Positions 27,001-41,382 of a stretch of DNA of 64,000 nucleotides are shown piece by piece (the stretch's first letter is position 1; every line of letters starts with the position of its first letter). A program made the position numbers and the translations under genes. Source of the stretch: Ophiodon elongatus. Lineage: Eukaryota > Chordata > Actinopteri > Perciformes > Hexagrammidae. The stretch lies in assembly GCA_016806645.1 (NCBI GenBank), contig JACSYO010001818.1:755001-819000 (forward strand), in the 5' to 3' direction. Below the pieces are notes generated by a model. That model was not told the DNA's origin. It ran no database searches and worked only from the letters and a program-made list of their open reading frames with translations.

Positions 27001-30000
27001 AAGTCGGATGTAAAGACACGCTCCAGTACGGCTCGCCTTTTAGCCAAAAAGGGGAAGGCGGTGCGCCACTGTGACGGCGGCGTATAATAAATGCAGCTCA
27101 TATTGCTTATCAAGGTGCTCAAAAAGACACGCTGCTTTGAAGCTTACATACTGAGCGGGATGCTGACGGGTACCTCACAGAATGATAAGAAAGAAAAATA
27201 ACGGCATTCGTTAAAAGTAAGGTTTTGAGCACTTACTCAGCAGGTATTGTCAACGGCGGAAAAGAGCGCAGTATACTTCATGACTGTAAACACGCTGTGC
27301 AGTGGCTGTGCGTGGATCGAGCGCTAGGGCGTCAAATCTTCCGCGGGGGCCATTAATGAGTGCGAGCACTCACTGTGTGCAGCTGCGGTGCCCTACTTCT
27401 TAAGCAGGCCTGTGAAGTGTGAACACTTGCAATGCTGAGCAATACAACCGCAAACTTTGGATTCTGCAGCATCTGAGTGGCGTGTTTGAAGTGAACTAAA
27501 TCCTATTAAGCTCCTGCTACACTGTATTGTCTTGTGCCTTGTAAAGAAAATGTGCTGCTCAAAATTAGAATATGCAAGTTAGCTCACTTTGTTGTGTTAA
27601 TATTTTGCCAAATGAGTAGCCTCGAGGTTTTTGCAAGGCCTTGTCCGACACGTTTCTGCATGGATTTTGCAGAACTTGCTATGGAAACTACATAAATGAG
27701 ATACTGTGAGCTTCAACTTTCACCTGCATAACATGCATTATAGTACAGTGTTTCACTACTATGGAATTCTTGTCTATGTCTTAAGAGACAGAAGGGAAGA
27801 GGGAGGAAGACTAATTCTGTATCCATTCTGCACTCTATTTTGCTATCTCCTCTTTGCAGCAGCGAGCAATGCTTAGCAGAGACCTGAACAGAATTGCCAA
27901 TGATTTTGCCGCTTTACTGACAATTCCTCAGTGTTTGTGCAAGGCGATTTAACTCATCAAGGCTCTCTTCTGTGCTTCTGTTGTAAGGCCTTGAAAAGGC
28001 TGTGTTTGTGCTTCGTGGCCTTGAAAGGAGAGCCACTAAATCTTTGCAAATATAGTGTGGTAGTGCGAACATTTGATTCTGTTAAGGCTGTGTGAAAAAC
28101 ACTTTGTGCCACACTCTGTCAACAGTATCAATGCTAGCTTTTTTTCTTTTTTTTTTCTTGATGTACTAGATGTAATAGATTTACAACACATGTTAGATTT
28201 CCAGAGTTTAGTTTCCCGTCAACATATAGAACTCGCTTCTGGTGTATGTCAGTAAAAATCTATTTTGCTCGGTTTTCACCATTTCAAGTAATTACACTGA
28301 ATAAATATATAATACTGCCACTTGAGTATGGTAAATACACATCATAATCAGGATTATTTTGGACAAAATTGAGATTATATAAGAGGATCCCTCACTGACT
28401 TGGAAACATGCATTTAGAAAAAAAAATACTGCTTCAATCTAGTGCACCAAATTAAGAGGCTGGATCAATTTCTGGTTTTGTAAAACGTTTTAGCCGAGGT
28501 CCGAACGAGGGTTGCTGTTAACCCTGAGCCTTTCCAAGCCGATCTAGAGCAGGTCGCGGCGCAACACCACGCAGGAAAATCGTCCGCCAAGGGAAAGGTT
28601 CCCGCTAGGGGATCCTCATGAGCCAAAAGGCCACCCCTGACCCGTTCATTGGGCGAGAGGTCACTGCAGGAAATTCATACCCCAGACCAAAATGAGAGAG
28701 ATACAATAATCATTTAATCTCGATTTTCTTGGAAGCGAAAACCAAATTGAAATTGGATTAATTGCACAGCCCTATTCTATCATTTCCATTTCTAAGGCAC
28801 ATCCCTGAAGTAATCAAATCGTGAACCTCCATGTTGCATGGCTTATTTATATATACAGGACATCTATTATGTTTAGATGGTATACTGTCTCATAATAGCT
28901 AGCACAGGATTTCTTCCTCCCTCTTCTAAAACCATCCACAAACCATTTGCACTTCAACTCAGTAAGAAATCTATATGGCCGTGGGCAGAAGCTCTGTTTG
29001 CCCATACGATTAGAAAGCTAACGTTATGTTGACATCCAATAATTAGCAAAAGTACAGAGGTAAGGGTTTGCATCTCCCTCATGTAGACTGGGGGAGTATA
29101 TAAAATGCATACCACAAGGTTCTGCAAACACTGTAAAATTCCTATTATCATTTAGGCGGCTCGGCTGCATAGGGTGCAGGCTCCTTTGATGGCTCCTTGT
29201 TTGTTGTTTTCACTGCTCAGGTTGCTTTTTACAGGATTAACAGCCAAGCCCAGATATATGGTTATAATCAGATGAAACCTACTGAAGAATAAGATCAAAC
29301 GATTAAAAAAAAAGAAAAAAAAAAGGCAATTCCTGTGGTCTGAAATTGTAATGGTCTAATTATCACGCTGGGAGCAGAGAGGTGTGTTTGACTGGTAACA
29401 ATTCTGAGTATCAGTAATGATGTATGTTCAAACATTGCTCAGTGAGCATGCTCCTGTGCTTCCTACAGCCCGTATACAGTGCCACAACATAGACAATGAA
29501 TTTCAAAAGTAGACAAAAGGTGACACTAACAATATTCAGGATGTTTTATTTTATTTGTAAATGTGCATAGCCCAGATTTGAAGCCACTTCCAATGCAACG
29601 AAATCATACACTCTCCTGCTCGTCACAATTAGCAGCATCTATCATAGTCAAAAGCAGTGGCAGCCTTCACACGTAAGACGTCGTAAATCCTTGGCTCATC
29701 CTTGGTTCAGCTCAGGAGTGAATTTATATTCACAAACAATGAATAGACCGTCCCAGAACACAAATATATGTGAAAATTCAAGCTGAGTGATATTCCTCTT
29801 TAATAGACGTTGGATAATGGAGTTCACCAGCATGAAAATATTTTCAAACACAACGCCCAATACTGCGCACATTGTTAATTTGAACTTGACAGCGTCTTGT
29901 TTTCATATGCATCCCAATTTTTTATTTATTGAGAATAGCTGGCAATACATCTCAGATTTCCATTCAAAGTTGTACTGTTGACATCACTCTTCCAACTGCG

Positions 30001-33000
30001 GGAAAGAAATAATTAGTTTCCTCACAGCATGCAGACATTAATATTAATACTTTGCTGACGTACATTCTGTGTCCCTAACTACTTGTCATTTAAAATGTGA
30101 ACCCATGAGATAGTACTCTAAATATATCTGCTGACAGATCCAGTACAGTAATGAGCTTGAATCAAGTGTCTGTCACAGTGCGCCGTCATTACTCCTCCAT
30201 GACGCTTGGAGCCGCTTCAAGGTGATGGATAGGTCAGAGGTGACTAATTTTAGCAATTGTTGCTGTAGGTCAGGTTTTCATCATTTTTCAAAGGCACAAT
30301 TTGGAAGAAAAATCTAAGACTAATTTGATCTGAACTAATGGAGTATGTCACTCTCGACACTGTGGGTGCCAAGGCCATGTTCTGTTCTGAGACGGAAACA
30401 GATCGGTCCCCTCGGTGGAGTTACAGCATTATTTCAGTGATCGCAAGAATGTCTCAAAGTTTTCATACATCTAGACTATGGCCAAACAGTGTGTTCAATG
30501 TATTCACTCTCAAGGAAGTTGTGTAGCATCTACTGTTTATGTACCCCCAAGTTCATTTACTGAACTTGGGGGATATGTAGAATACAAACTTAATGTAGTT
30601 TAAGTGTCGAGACACAGCCAGAACGCTGGAAGAAGATAGACAAAATTGCTAAACTGGCCAAACTCAGAGGCATGTGAGGAGACTAGGGAGTTACAAGTTC
30701 ACAAATGTCACCTGCAGTTGATGCTTGCAATTTGCTTTTCAATTAAAAATGAAAGAGAGAACAGGAGATAATTGGCAACTAGGGCATAAAGCCTAATTTG
30801 GAGTTTTGCAGAGAAAGCACATTTTCTCAGTATTTTATTTTTTCATTTTATTTAATTGAATTTTATGTATGCATGTTCACATTTTAGACCACACTCAAAA
30901 ATAGACTTGAAATTTTTGCAACAAAGAAGGTGGTTATTATGAGGTGAGTTGTTCAAGGGCAATGATTAAGGCTTGTATAAATATTCAGGATAACTATTAT
31001 GACTATTATTCAGTAGATTTTAACTTTACACAGCTATGCAATGTTGCTATTGGTTACAGTTGGTTCTATAAACATGTGTCTCTCGTGTTTTCAGCTGCAC
31101 TCCAACATGGACAGAGACGATGGCAATGTGAAGTACGTTCTGACTGGAGACGGGGCAGGCAGCCTGTTCCTGATCGATGAGAAGTCCGGAGATATCCATG
31201 CCACCAAGAGGCTGGACCGGGAGGAGAAAGCCATGTACACACTCACTGCAAAGGTGCTGGACAGGAGAACCAATTCAGAGCTGGAGCCCGACACTGAATT
31301 CAACATCAAAATTCACGACATCAACGACAATGAGCCAAAGTTCGCGAAGGAAATCTACTTCGCCAGTGTCCCCGAAATGTCTGAAGTTGGTAAGTTATGG
31401 TTGGTATTATTTTAGAGATCTGAACTGTTGATTGGGCTGTTAGTTGGACGATATATGAAACTTGAAGAAGTCCCCCTCGACTCTAGGCAAATATTATATT
31501 GGACTTTTCTTCCCCTTTTTGTTACAGTTGTTATTTCGATGGCTTAAAGAAGTAAGCGAGAAAATAATAAGAGTATAAATCTATAAATGCAATAATAATT
31601 GGTTTCTTAATTCAAAAGCATACATATAATTCATAGTATGCTGGAAGGCAATTAACAGTTTAAACCAAAACTCTGAACAATGTTGTTGACCGGCCTATTG
31701 TGACGCTGTATTCACTCCTTCAAAGTCATTTGCTCTTTTTGTGATTATTTGTTTGGCCAGGCTCATTGGGCATTCATAACAAGCAATGCCATTTGCCATT
31801 TTTAATAGGCAGTAGAAATATTGAAAGTTTAGATTGTCAGTCTTTCCAATTAAGGATTTGCTTCATTGCGCTTCACTTCATTCCATTCAAGTCATATAAA
31901 TAAACCAATTGGCATGAATATAAACAAAGCTTATGAAAATAATGCGTGAGGCATGAAATCAATCCTCAATTACGCAACCAAAAATTATTACACAGGAGCA
32001 ATCAAGGGTATATCAAAAGCCAATTGTCTATATGAGACATAACAACGTCCTATTTAGAATTCATAACGCACTGTCCTTCGATTTCTCAGCTGCATGGATA
32101 CTGGCCAAAGGTGGGTCAGGGTCACTACTGCTCGTCTTTGGGCCGGCCTTATATGTTCAGACTGAACAAACTGGTTAATAAAGCCAGCCAGCCATGAAAA
32201 ACCAGCAGCTCCCTTTTATGCTATCAGTGCTGGTACTAAGTGGGACAGATGTTCAAGGGTTCATTAGTATGCACGGAGACAGTCAGAGACCCAAACAGGA
32301 CACGGCAGAGGTCTCCTGAATGCCAAGGACAGTATTTGCAACGTGGTGTTATTGAAACGCTTGGGTGGATTATGCAGGACTTCATAGGGAAGTGACTCAA
32401 TGAAAGGATATCTGAGAGAAACTGAGCTCTTTCTTAGCTTAAAATATCCATTCATTTCATCATTTTTATTTATTTAGCACACGAATGGCACATATCCAAG
32501 CACCTATCATTTGGTTGTGGAGGATTGTGTGTGAGGCCCGAGTGGTTGGAGTTTTAGTGATAGTGTGACTGCTACTAGTTTCACATTGCCCAATAACACT
32601 TCCAATACCGGTTGCTGGGTGTAATCGCAGCTGGAAAAACGAAAGGCAGCGTCCCTGAACACAGTAATTCTATTCCAGCTCCCTAGTAGAAGCCTGTCAG
32701 TATTTATTTAATGCTGCCACACCTCTGACTCTGACAACAGAGGTCAGGGAGAAATGCATCAGCAATACGACCTCGCTAAGCTAAAAGCAGCAATGGCTGT
32801 ATGCAAAGTTAGCAACAAATCATTATTTTTTTAAATGTATACTTTGAACAGGGCTCTGCTAAGATAGATAATGTACCTTCGAACTTGAACTCTAATTATA
32901 ACATTTACGATAAAAAAAGTACAACAACATAGTGTTTCATTACTTGAGTTTAGTTTTAAGCCAATATGCAACACATGTGTTATGTTTTTTTTAAAGCTAT

Positions 33001-35267
33001 GGTAAAAAAAATTATGTATTAGACTCATCAGCTGTAGGGTGCAATGGATCACAAAACTCACAGTTCGGATCTGAGAAAAACTTGCCATTAGTAGTTTTAA
33101 TTAAGTATTATAAGCTGCTTGGAGCTAGTGATAGGAAGTTAACTAGGTCCTAATTATGTCTCTATCAATTTTATATTGCTGTGAAAACATCTCCTTCAAA
33201 CAACTATTCATTCAAGTTTCTCGCCCAAAAACAAAATTTCACAAGATTACATTTAAACACATATATTTTACTTAATAGAGCTTGAAACGCATCATAATGT
33301 AACTCAATGTAATCTCCGCACATTAGCTGTCAGCTCCGGTGCTGCCACGTTGTATATTAACCTAAGGAGAGAGAGACCTTCACTTCAAGCCTTGATGACG
33401 TAGAAACGTTCAGTCTCACTGACATTTCAGAGATCCATCTTCGAGGACAACGGGGATTAATCAAAGCAATCACTTTCATTGAGGTGACAGAATAGACCCT
33501 GCTATAGTCTGCAAGCTTATCACAATTGATTCACAGTACCACCAGCTTCCTCAACTACCTTGTTGCTTTTTTTAAAAAGGGAAGAAATTACCACGTCCCT
33601 AATTGATTTTTTACTCAGAAGTCACTGTATTCCTTTAACAAACTAATTAGATTTCCACCAGAGCCCTGTTATTTGACGTTGAATTAAAGATTAGTCAGTT
33701 TAACTTATTGCTTTGCTAAAAAGGTATTATGAGGTTTACAGCAAACTCTCTCCAAATAAACAGGAAGTAAATAAAACATATGTTGAGTCAGTTACTTGAT
33801 CATGTAAAACTGTTTTGGCATTAAAGCTGACTTTGCATGTTCTCTTTGCAGGTACATCTGTTGCCACAGTAACCGCCAATGATGCCGACGATGAAACGTA
33901 TGGGAACAGTGCCAAGCTCGTATATAGTATTCTTCAGGGACAACCATATTTCTCTGTGGATTCTGAAAATGGTAAGCCAAACCCAGCTAGATCTCCTGGA
34001 TGCAGTTCCTAATGTCATGCAAGTCTGTAAACAGATATCTTGCACTGCAAATATGAGACTGAGACTTCAACAAGCAGGATAGGGATTTATTTGCTGATCC
34101 TATTTGAGTCAAGATCTGAATCCACAGAATAAATTCCCTTTCGGAACACATTGATGAGATTATTTATTTCAGCTGAAATGTCAAATTCTGTCGAATTGTG
34201 TACTTCTAATAGTAGTAGTAACATATTTATATCTGGACTGGGCACCAGCTGTTCATAAATCCTTCATAAATCCATTGTAACTAGCTAGTTTCAAACTAGC
34301 TAGTTTCATTGTTTGAAATCAGCTGATCTATTGCAACCTCACCAATAGATGCCGCCAAATCCTACACACTGGACATTTAGGCCATTATTTACATAAACTA
34401 TTTTCAGCATGTCTTAGTTTTAAATAATGTCAGACATTTTTAGAAAAAGTGTTCACTTTCTCTCTAACCGAGAGGTGGACAACCAAGTAAGTTTCATCTC
34501 TTGGCGTAACATTGTTAGCAGCAAAGGGAAACATGGAGCCTATGTCAAAGGTCCATTCCAGCAACTGCAAACTCAATTCACATTGGATGTGTTTATTTAA
34601 CATAGATACAAGAGAAAGAACAATCTTGTTTAACAGGCAGCGTAGTCAGAGACTCTGACCAAAACAGCGAACAACAAAATGCCTTTGTTGTTTGACATCA
34701 TGAGTCATGCGTGTGGTTAGGGCCAATGTTTTGAGCTCTGCAGGCACATCAACCTAGACAACCTCCTGTGACTTGAATTATGTACATAAACATCTGACAG
34801 TAGGAAAGTGTTGCCAGGGAACAGAATCCAGGCAGCAATTACATTTCCCCTTTAAAACGTAATTGGCAAACCAAATTAGTAGTATATAGATGCAATTTCC
34901 TAGGAGACAAGGTTGAGCACAGAGATGAAATTGATCTTAATCTTATCTCATTTTCAGTAAGGCAGAAGATACACTTTTCCAAAATGAAGTTTTCCATTAA
35001 ATTTGCAAAAGTGGTGGGAATAATGTGTTTTTTTTTCCCACCAGGCACCATCAAGACAGCCCTGCCTGGCATGGACAGAGAAGTCAAGGAAAACTACCAG
35101 GTTGTGATCCAGGCTAAAGACATGGCCGGACAGATGGGCGGGCTCTCCGGCACCACGACAGTCAGCATCACGCTCTCCGACGTGAACGACAGTCCACCAC
35201 GCTTCGCCAACCGTAAGAGTCTAATGGACTTTTAACATGAGTAAACTTTAGACACAAAATAACTAAA

Positions 35268-35328
<61 letters not shown>

Positions 35329-38300
35329 CATAATCTCAAAACAATATATTAAGAGTTTGGTTGTTTTCTTGTTTTTTTCTGGTCCAGTCTGTTGCACTCC
35401 CAGTTGACAAATATTTTTTGGGGCAAACCAAAGTATGCCTTGAATGTTGATATTTTTTAACCAAATAAAAGTTTCTTATGCATCACGCTTGTAAAAAGGC
35501 ACAATGCATTGTTGTTAACATTGTAAAAGAAAAAAAAAAAGGGTTTGAAAAAAGCTCATGGTGTGTGTTCAAATAATAACGTAACAACCGTAACAATGTA
35601 ACTATGCAAATAGCAACGGCCTATAACAGACTTTCTTACATAACGATACATAACAAGGGGTACAACATTACTTAACAAGAGTAAATTAAATACATTTTTT
35701 GGGGTTTCATGTGGGAAAGGACTGAGGTCTCCTTGGTCCTGTATTTGTTTCACCCATCCTTCACCCCGGCCACCGTTCCTTAGACTTTCTTGCTTGTTAA
35801 ACTCATTAGTGTTCCACATAACTTTCAACAATGGTCACTCGAGATACGACGTGACTTACTCTGGGCGTCGCTCATTGTTCCATGTCGCTTGCTCCGACCA
35901 CAATGCAGAAATGTTGAGATTCAATGTATTATTTTGGCAACTGGTTTGGGTGTACAAGCTTGGTTTTCTGCGTACCAGCTGAACTGGCATTTGTCATCAT
36001 GACACATTATCATCATGACACATTCTGGCACATTAAAAAGTAGCCAAGCAACATGCACCAATGGCATCACAGAGCTAAATTCAACTGGCATCGCTTTAAG
36101 ACAATGTTATGTTTGCAGTAAAAAAAAACAATACATGGCATAGTCATTTTGTTCCACTCGGCAACTGATGATGAGTCAAGTGTGACACCTAGTGGTAAAA
36201 GCACCTTAGAATCAAACTAGTATATAAATGTTGAAACCAGCCCATCCCTACGGAGCCTACTCATGAGACAAGCATGCACAAACGAGTCTGTGATGACTTT
36301 GTTTCATCCACCGTCACATAGATTCCTTCCGCGTGACCGCCGTGGAGTCTACAGAGATTGGAGGTGCCATTGGACGCATTAAGGCTGATGATCCAGATGT
36401 TGGGCGTAATGCTGAGATGGAGTACAGTGTCGTTGGGGGTCATGACACATTCAACATTATCACTGACCAAACCACACAGGAGGGAGTTATCATCATCAAA
36501 AAGGTAATGTATTTCTGTTCCGTATTTCCCATTTCCTTTTTAGGTGCTTTTAGTCTTCCATTAAAGGCGTTACTGCTTCATGCTTTGTCGTCTGCAGCCA
36601 GCATCACACGGAGCTGCTCAGAGCAGTCATGTGACTGTGACTTGATTGATAACGGCTGTGCAATCACACAAAACACTTTTGACAAGTGACATGTTTTCAT
36701 ACAGCTGCAAAGAATGGCCTTCAATAAATGGTGAAGTTTTCCACAGAAAGCCTTTAAATCAAATGCATTTTTAACTAATTCATCAAATAACCCCACGTGT
36801 GAAAAAAAAAATATATGCCTTTTAAAAAAAATTTTTAATATTAGTTTAATTATTTCACCTTCAGGAGTTTCTCTTCACGTTTTCGTATATGCATCTAAAT
36901 TTGAGCTGTCCTTTTATCTGGTCTCAATATATACGTTTAACTTCAATGGAAAGACAGAATAGTGCAGTTTCGGATAACAAAAAGCCCTGTGATAACGTGT
37001 AAGAACGACATGTGACGGAATATATTTTTGAACTGTAGTGTAAAATCAGATACGCTAAGCCTGTGAAATGAATAATATAAAGTAGTCTTTTGCTAGAAAC
37101 TCTTTTCAGATTCCTCCTGAGATCTGCAAGATATTCCTCACATGGATTTGTAACTTCGAATTGAGAGTATGAATAAGATAAAGGCAGACAAATGGAATGT
37201 AATGAATTGCCTATCAAAAATCCTGGAGGCGGGCAGAGTTTCATGGAAAAGTCCACAGCTTGACTTCTGATGCTCTTTCATCTCCAGGCACTGGATTACG
37301 AAAGTAAGAGGGACTACGAGTTCAGAGTGGAGGTGAAAAACACCTACTTAGATGCCAGGTTCATCCACGGTTTGCAATTCAAAGACTACGCCACGGTCAA
37401 GGTGACCGTGGAGGATGTGGATGAGCCGCCGGTCTTCACCAGGAACCCTTACATCATCGAGGTGCACGAGGACACGGCTGCTGGCAGCTTCGTCGGCGTG
37501 GTGTCGGCCAGGGACCCCGACGCTGACAACAAGCCAGTCAAGTATGCCACGCGACACAGCGAGACGCGTTTAGACAGCGAGCAGACTGTTCGGGCCGCGC
37601 GCCAAATCTCCTCCCCGAGCCTTTTTTCGCAAAACAAAGTCATTCTCCTTGGGAATGAAAGTTCTCGCTATTTCGTAAACTTCGACAATGAATCAAAGCG
37701 ATCCGTTCATCAAAGATTTCCCCACCAACCACAGTGGAGCAATGCTGTATTGCAGTAATGTGATTGTTTTAAAACGCATTGTCCCAGCTTTAATTATACT
37801 AGAATGAAATCAATAAGAGAACAAGCAACCCATGGTAGAAATACAAAGTCTCCTCGTATCAGTCTTTTTAACAGGGATATGAAAATGAGCCCACTTGGAT
37901 ATATCTAATCCATCAGCCTAACCACTTGTCAGTGTGGAGGGGGGAAGGGAAGAAAAGCATATTATTCATGGGACCCTCCTGGTTATTTCCCAGTGGAAGA
38001 TGGCGGAGGCCCTGTGAAGTGAATACAGACGCTGTTTATTTCCCACAATTATGTAAGCCCTCCGTGGCACAAAGTCAAAGTGAAAGAGCCTAATTTGCTG
38101 TATCGATTCACACAGCTCAGCGCAGCCGTTCCACACATATGGCGCCTGCCCGTCTCCGACAAGGAGATATGCCACTCTCGGCCCATGCCACATGGCGTAT
38201 TGTGTTGCAAATTCAAATTTCAGTGGAATATGAAAGTTGACTATGACAGACGAGCAGGCGCGGGGAAAGATGCATCATCCCTTCATCCCTTGACTATGGC

Positions 38301-41300
38301 GAGCGTGGAATATATTGTCTTTTGGGCAGCGAGTGATGTACTGTGCGGAACACAGTTTTATGAAGTAAAGAGGTAATTTAATGTGTGTTTGCCTTGTGAA
38401 GACAGAGCCGTGCAAGCGGAATAGATCTTACATTGTATGAGCAATATTACAGGTATGCAAATATCACAGAGGAGCAAAATGTGCTTGGCGTTTCCATGGC
38501 AAGGGATTCTATTTGTATTGGTATTAACGATTGCATGATTGTGTGCTTTTCTTCCAGATACTCCATTGATCGGCATACAGATCTGGAGAGGCTGTTCAAC
38601 ATTGATTCAGTAAATGGCACCATCACGACACTGAAGGCACTGGACAGAGAAATGTCCAAATGGCACAACATCTCTGTGGTGGCCACGGAAATAAGTAAAT
38701 CAAATTTCTAAAATAGTTCTGTTTTTGTATAAACCTAACATATGACCTTTACTGACTTCTGTTATGGTGATTTTCTTTTATTTGATAAAAAAAAAAAAAA
38801 AAAAAAAAAAAATTCTGATTCTTCAAAAACACGCTGATGTTATTTTTTCGTTATTATTTCAGATAACCCGCGGCAGACGACTCGAGTGCCTGTGTTCATC
38901 AAGGTGTTGGACGTCAACGACAACGCCCCTGAGTTTGCAATGTCCTACGACACATTCGTCTGCGAGAATGTCAAAGCAGGACAGGTGATTGAAATTAAAT
39001 ACATCTTCTCTGGTTTGGGAGTCACATATTTAACAGGAAAACAAAGATAAAGAAACTAATTCACAGGATGAATATTTTAATTAAAAGGATGTATTTGGCT
39101 CAATCCATGGAGTGTGTATCGGGAGGTTGTGGTCGTAGGAAAACCATTTCTTACATTAGGAAGAGGTTTTCAGTTTTATTGGGCAGAGAGCCAGACAGAA
39201 GTTGGCAGTGATTATCTATCAGTCACTTCCTAACATTTGCAGAGGAAATGTCACACTCCACGTGCTTGGTGGATGCTGACGGATCTGTGTCGGGGAGCAG
39301 CCATTCACACAACAGCCACATGTGTTTATGGTTTGGGTGTTTCAAGAGTCTGCAAATCCTTTAATTATCCGAGCACTCCTCACTAATTGCAGATTTATCT
39401 ACAATGTATCTGATTGGCCCCAGTTTACTCTCAGTTACTTTTTTTTTTTACAATTGTGAGCATACAAATAGAAAAAAAAAAGAAAAGAAAATGAAAGGCT
39501 TTGCTCTACATCATGTGTTTAAATGAGTGTTTGGATAGGATTCCTCCTTAAGCAAACAATTTACAAGGTTTCACGTGGTTTCTCATACTTTGCTTTGTTC
39601 TTCGCAGCTGATTCAGACAATAAGTGCTGTTGACACGGACGAACCCCTTGTTGGACACAAGTTTGTCTTCAGCATAAGTTCCACCAATCCAAACTTCACC
39701 ATTGCTGACAGGGAAGGTAAGATACAATTTTTTTGGCATTCTTACTGAAAAAAAAAAAAAATAATAATGTAAATGCCTCCAGATGTATGTCATAATGAGA
39801 AAATATTTGAATCCTGGTTGATATGGCGAACAGGGACACGGGGTTTGATGTGAGGAAAATCGTTAGGACGTCATTTTAAAAGGTGCCAATTTAAAAATTC
39901 AGAGCATATACATTGCCTCCACACGGCTCTCAACATGGCGACGGCTGAGCCGGTGGCTAGCAGCCAACGGTGATAATGCAACTAACAGTTCGAACAGCGG
40001 CAGCAGCGCTGACGGAGCTAAAAGTGTTTACCTGAGGGAAACGTAGTACGCAGCGGCCCGGAGCCAGCCGGTGGGGCACGCTCACATCGACTGTGCCCCG
40101 ACAGGAACAGGAGCTCTCTAAACAAAAGCAAAACTTTAAAACTATTTACAACACACACAGAGGGAGAGCGACTTCATGCTCTGCTCAGGTAGACATCACT
40201 CCACTGTAGCTTCACATGGCAGGTAGTTATTTTCTGCTATATTAATGCCCTGAATATCAAATAGAGACAACCTTCGGATATGGTGCAGACAATCATAAAT
40301 TACAACAGAATGCAAACAACAATATATTTCAAAAGAAAGAAATAAAAAAAAATATATATATATTGATTGTGTTTTTTTTTTTTCTAAGCTGCATTGTGTT
40401 ACGGAGAAATGTTCAGACTAATGGTCACAGCCCGTCTGAGGGAGAGAGAAACACAGAGCGTGTTCAGCTGGCTTGCAGGATCTGATTGAAAAAAACTTCA
40501 AATGCTGAATCTTTATATTCGCTCTCTATTTAGCGCAACTGCTTTCAGTATGCCAAGTCATAGTTCGAGAATTGAATCACAGTAAATATTAACTAAAGCT
40601 CCTCAAATACTGGAGTGTGTTGACTGTAGTGGACCTAAAATGGAGACATGAAATTCCACTCTGGAATTTTACAAACAAACCTTGAACTTTATTTTGTTCT
40701 GCAGAAAAAAAAAAAATGTGCGGCCATGCTCAGCCACTATGCGTATGTCCGTTTAGAATTACATTAGCTGTGTTCACTCATAAACTTTTTCTCTAAAAAA
40801 TAAAGTCAAATAGCTGAGGTTGTGAGTAATATGCCTCATGAATGCTTGGACTACTATTTAGACATCTTTACTCAAGACGCCAGTGATTGTAAAAGGCCCT
40901 GCATTATGTATTATGGGCTGTCCGTCACCGCGCACAAAGAAAAAGGAAATAAAGATGGCAATTCTTCCCCCTGCGTCTTCTTAAGCTAAGTGAGGCGTCT
41001 CATTACTGACAAGCTTCGCCCGTTTTGTGCGTCTTCCCCACAGATAACACCGCCAACATCCTGACGCGGCGGGGAGGTTTCAGCCGCCGCGAGATGAGCA
41101 TGTACTTCCTGCCTGTGGTGATCTCGGACAACGACTACCCCATCCAGAGCAGCACCAGCACGCTGATCGTGCGCGTGTGTGCTTGTGACAGCCGCGGGAA
41201 CATGCAGACCTGCAACCCGGAGGTCCTGCCCTTCTCAGACGGTCTCACAACCGGAGCTCTGGTGGCCATACTGCTCTGCGTCGTCATCCTCCTCAGTAAG

Positions 41301-41320
41301 TCCCCCCGTGTATGAGCGTG

Positions 41321-41382
<62 letters not shown>

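Larger units (their letters stand above)
24089..31094 (+). other. Intron 2, 7.0 kb
   Basis: This is the largest confirmed intron, between YVGK and LHSN of EC1. It contains three MITE-like elements, a GC-rich island near 28.55 kb, an A-rich run near 29.3 kb, and a perfect 12-bp hairpin at 30.55 kb. No extra exon was seen. Confidence 0.85.
31390..33851 (+). other. Intron 3
   Basis: 2.5 kb between exons for EC1 and EC2. It holds repeat segments near 33.04 and 33.18 kb, and the rest is AT-rich with nothing recognised. Confidence 0.85.

Noticed and set aside
28496..28670. Ribosomal RNA fragment
   Set aside because: The GC-rich block suggested rDNA, but remembered 18S and 28S stretches do not match on either strand.
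37542..37758. Open extension of coding exon 6
   Set aside because: Homology stops exactly at the GTATGC donor and resumes in the next exon, so the extension is intron read-through.
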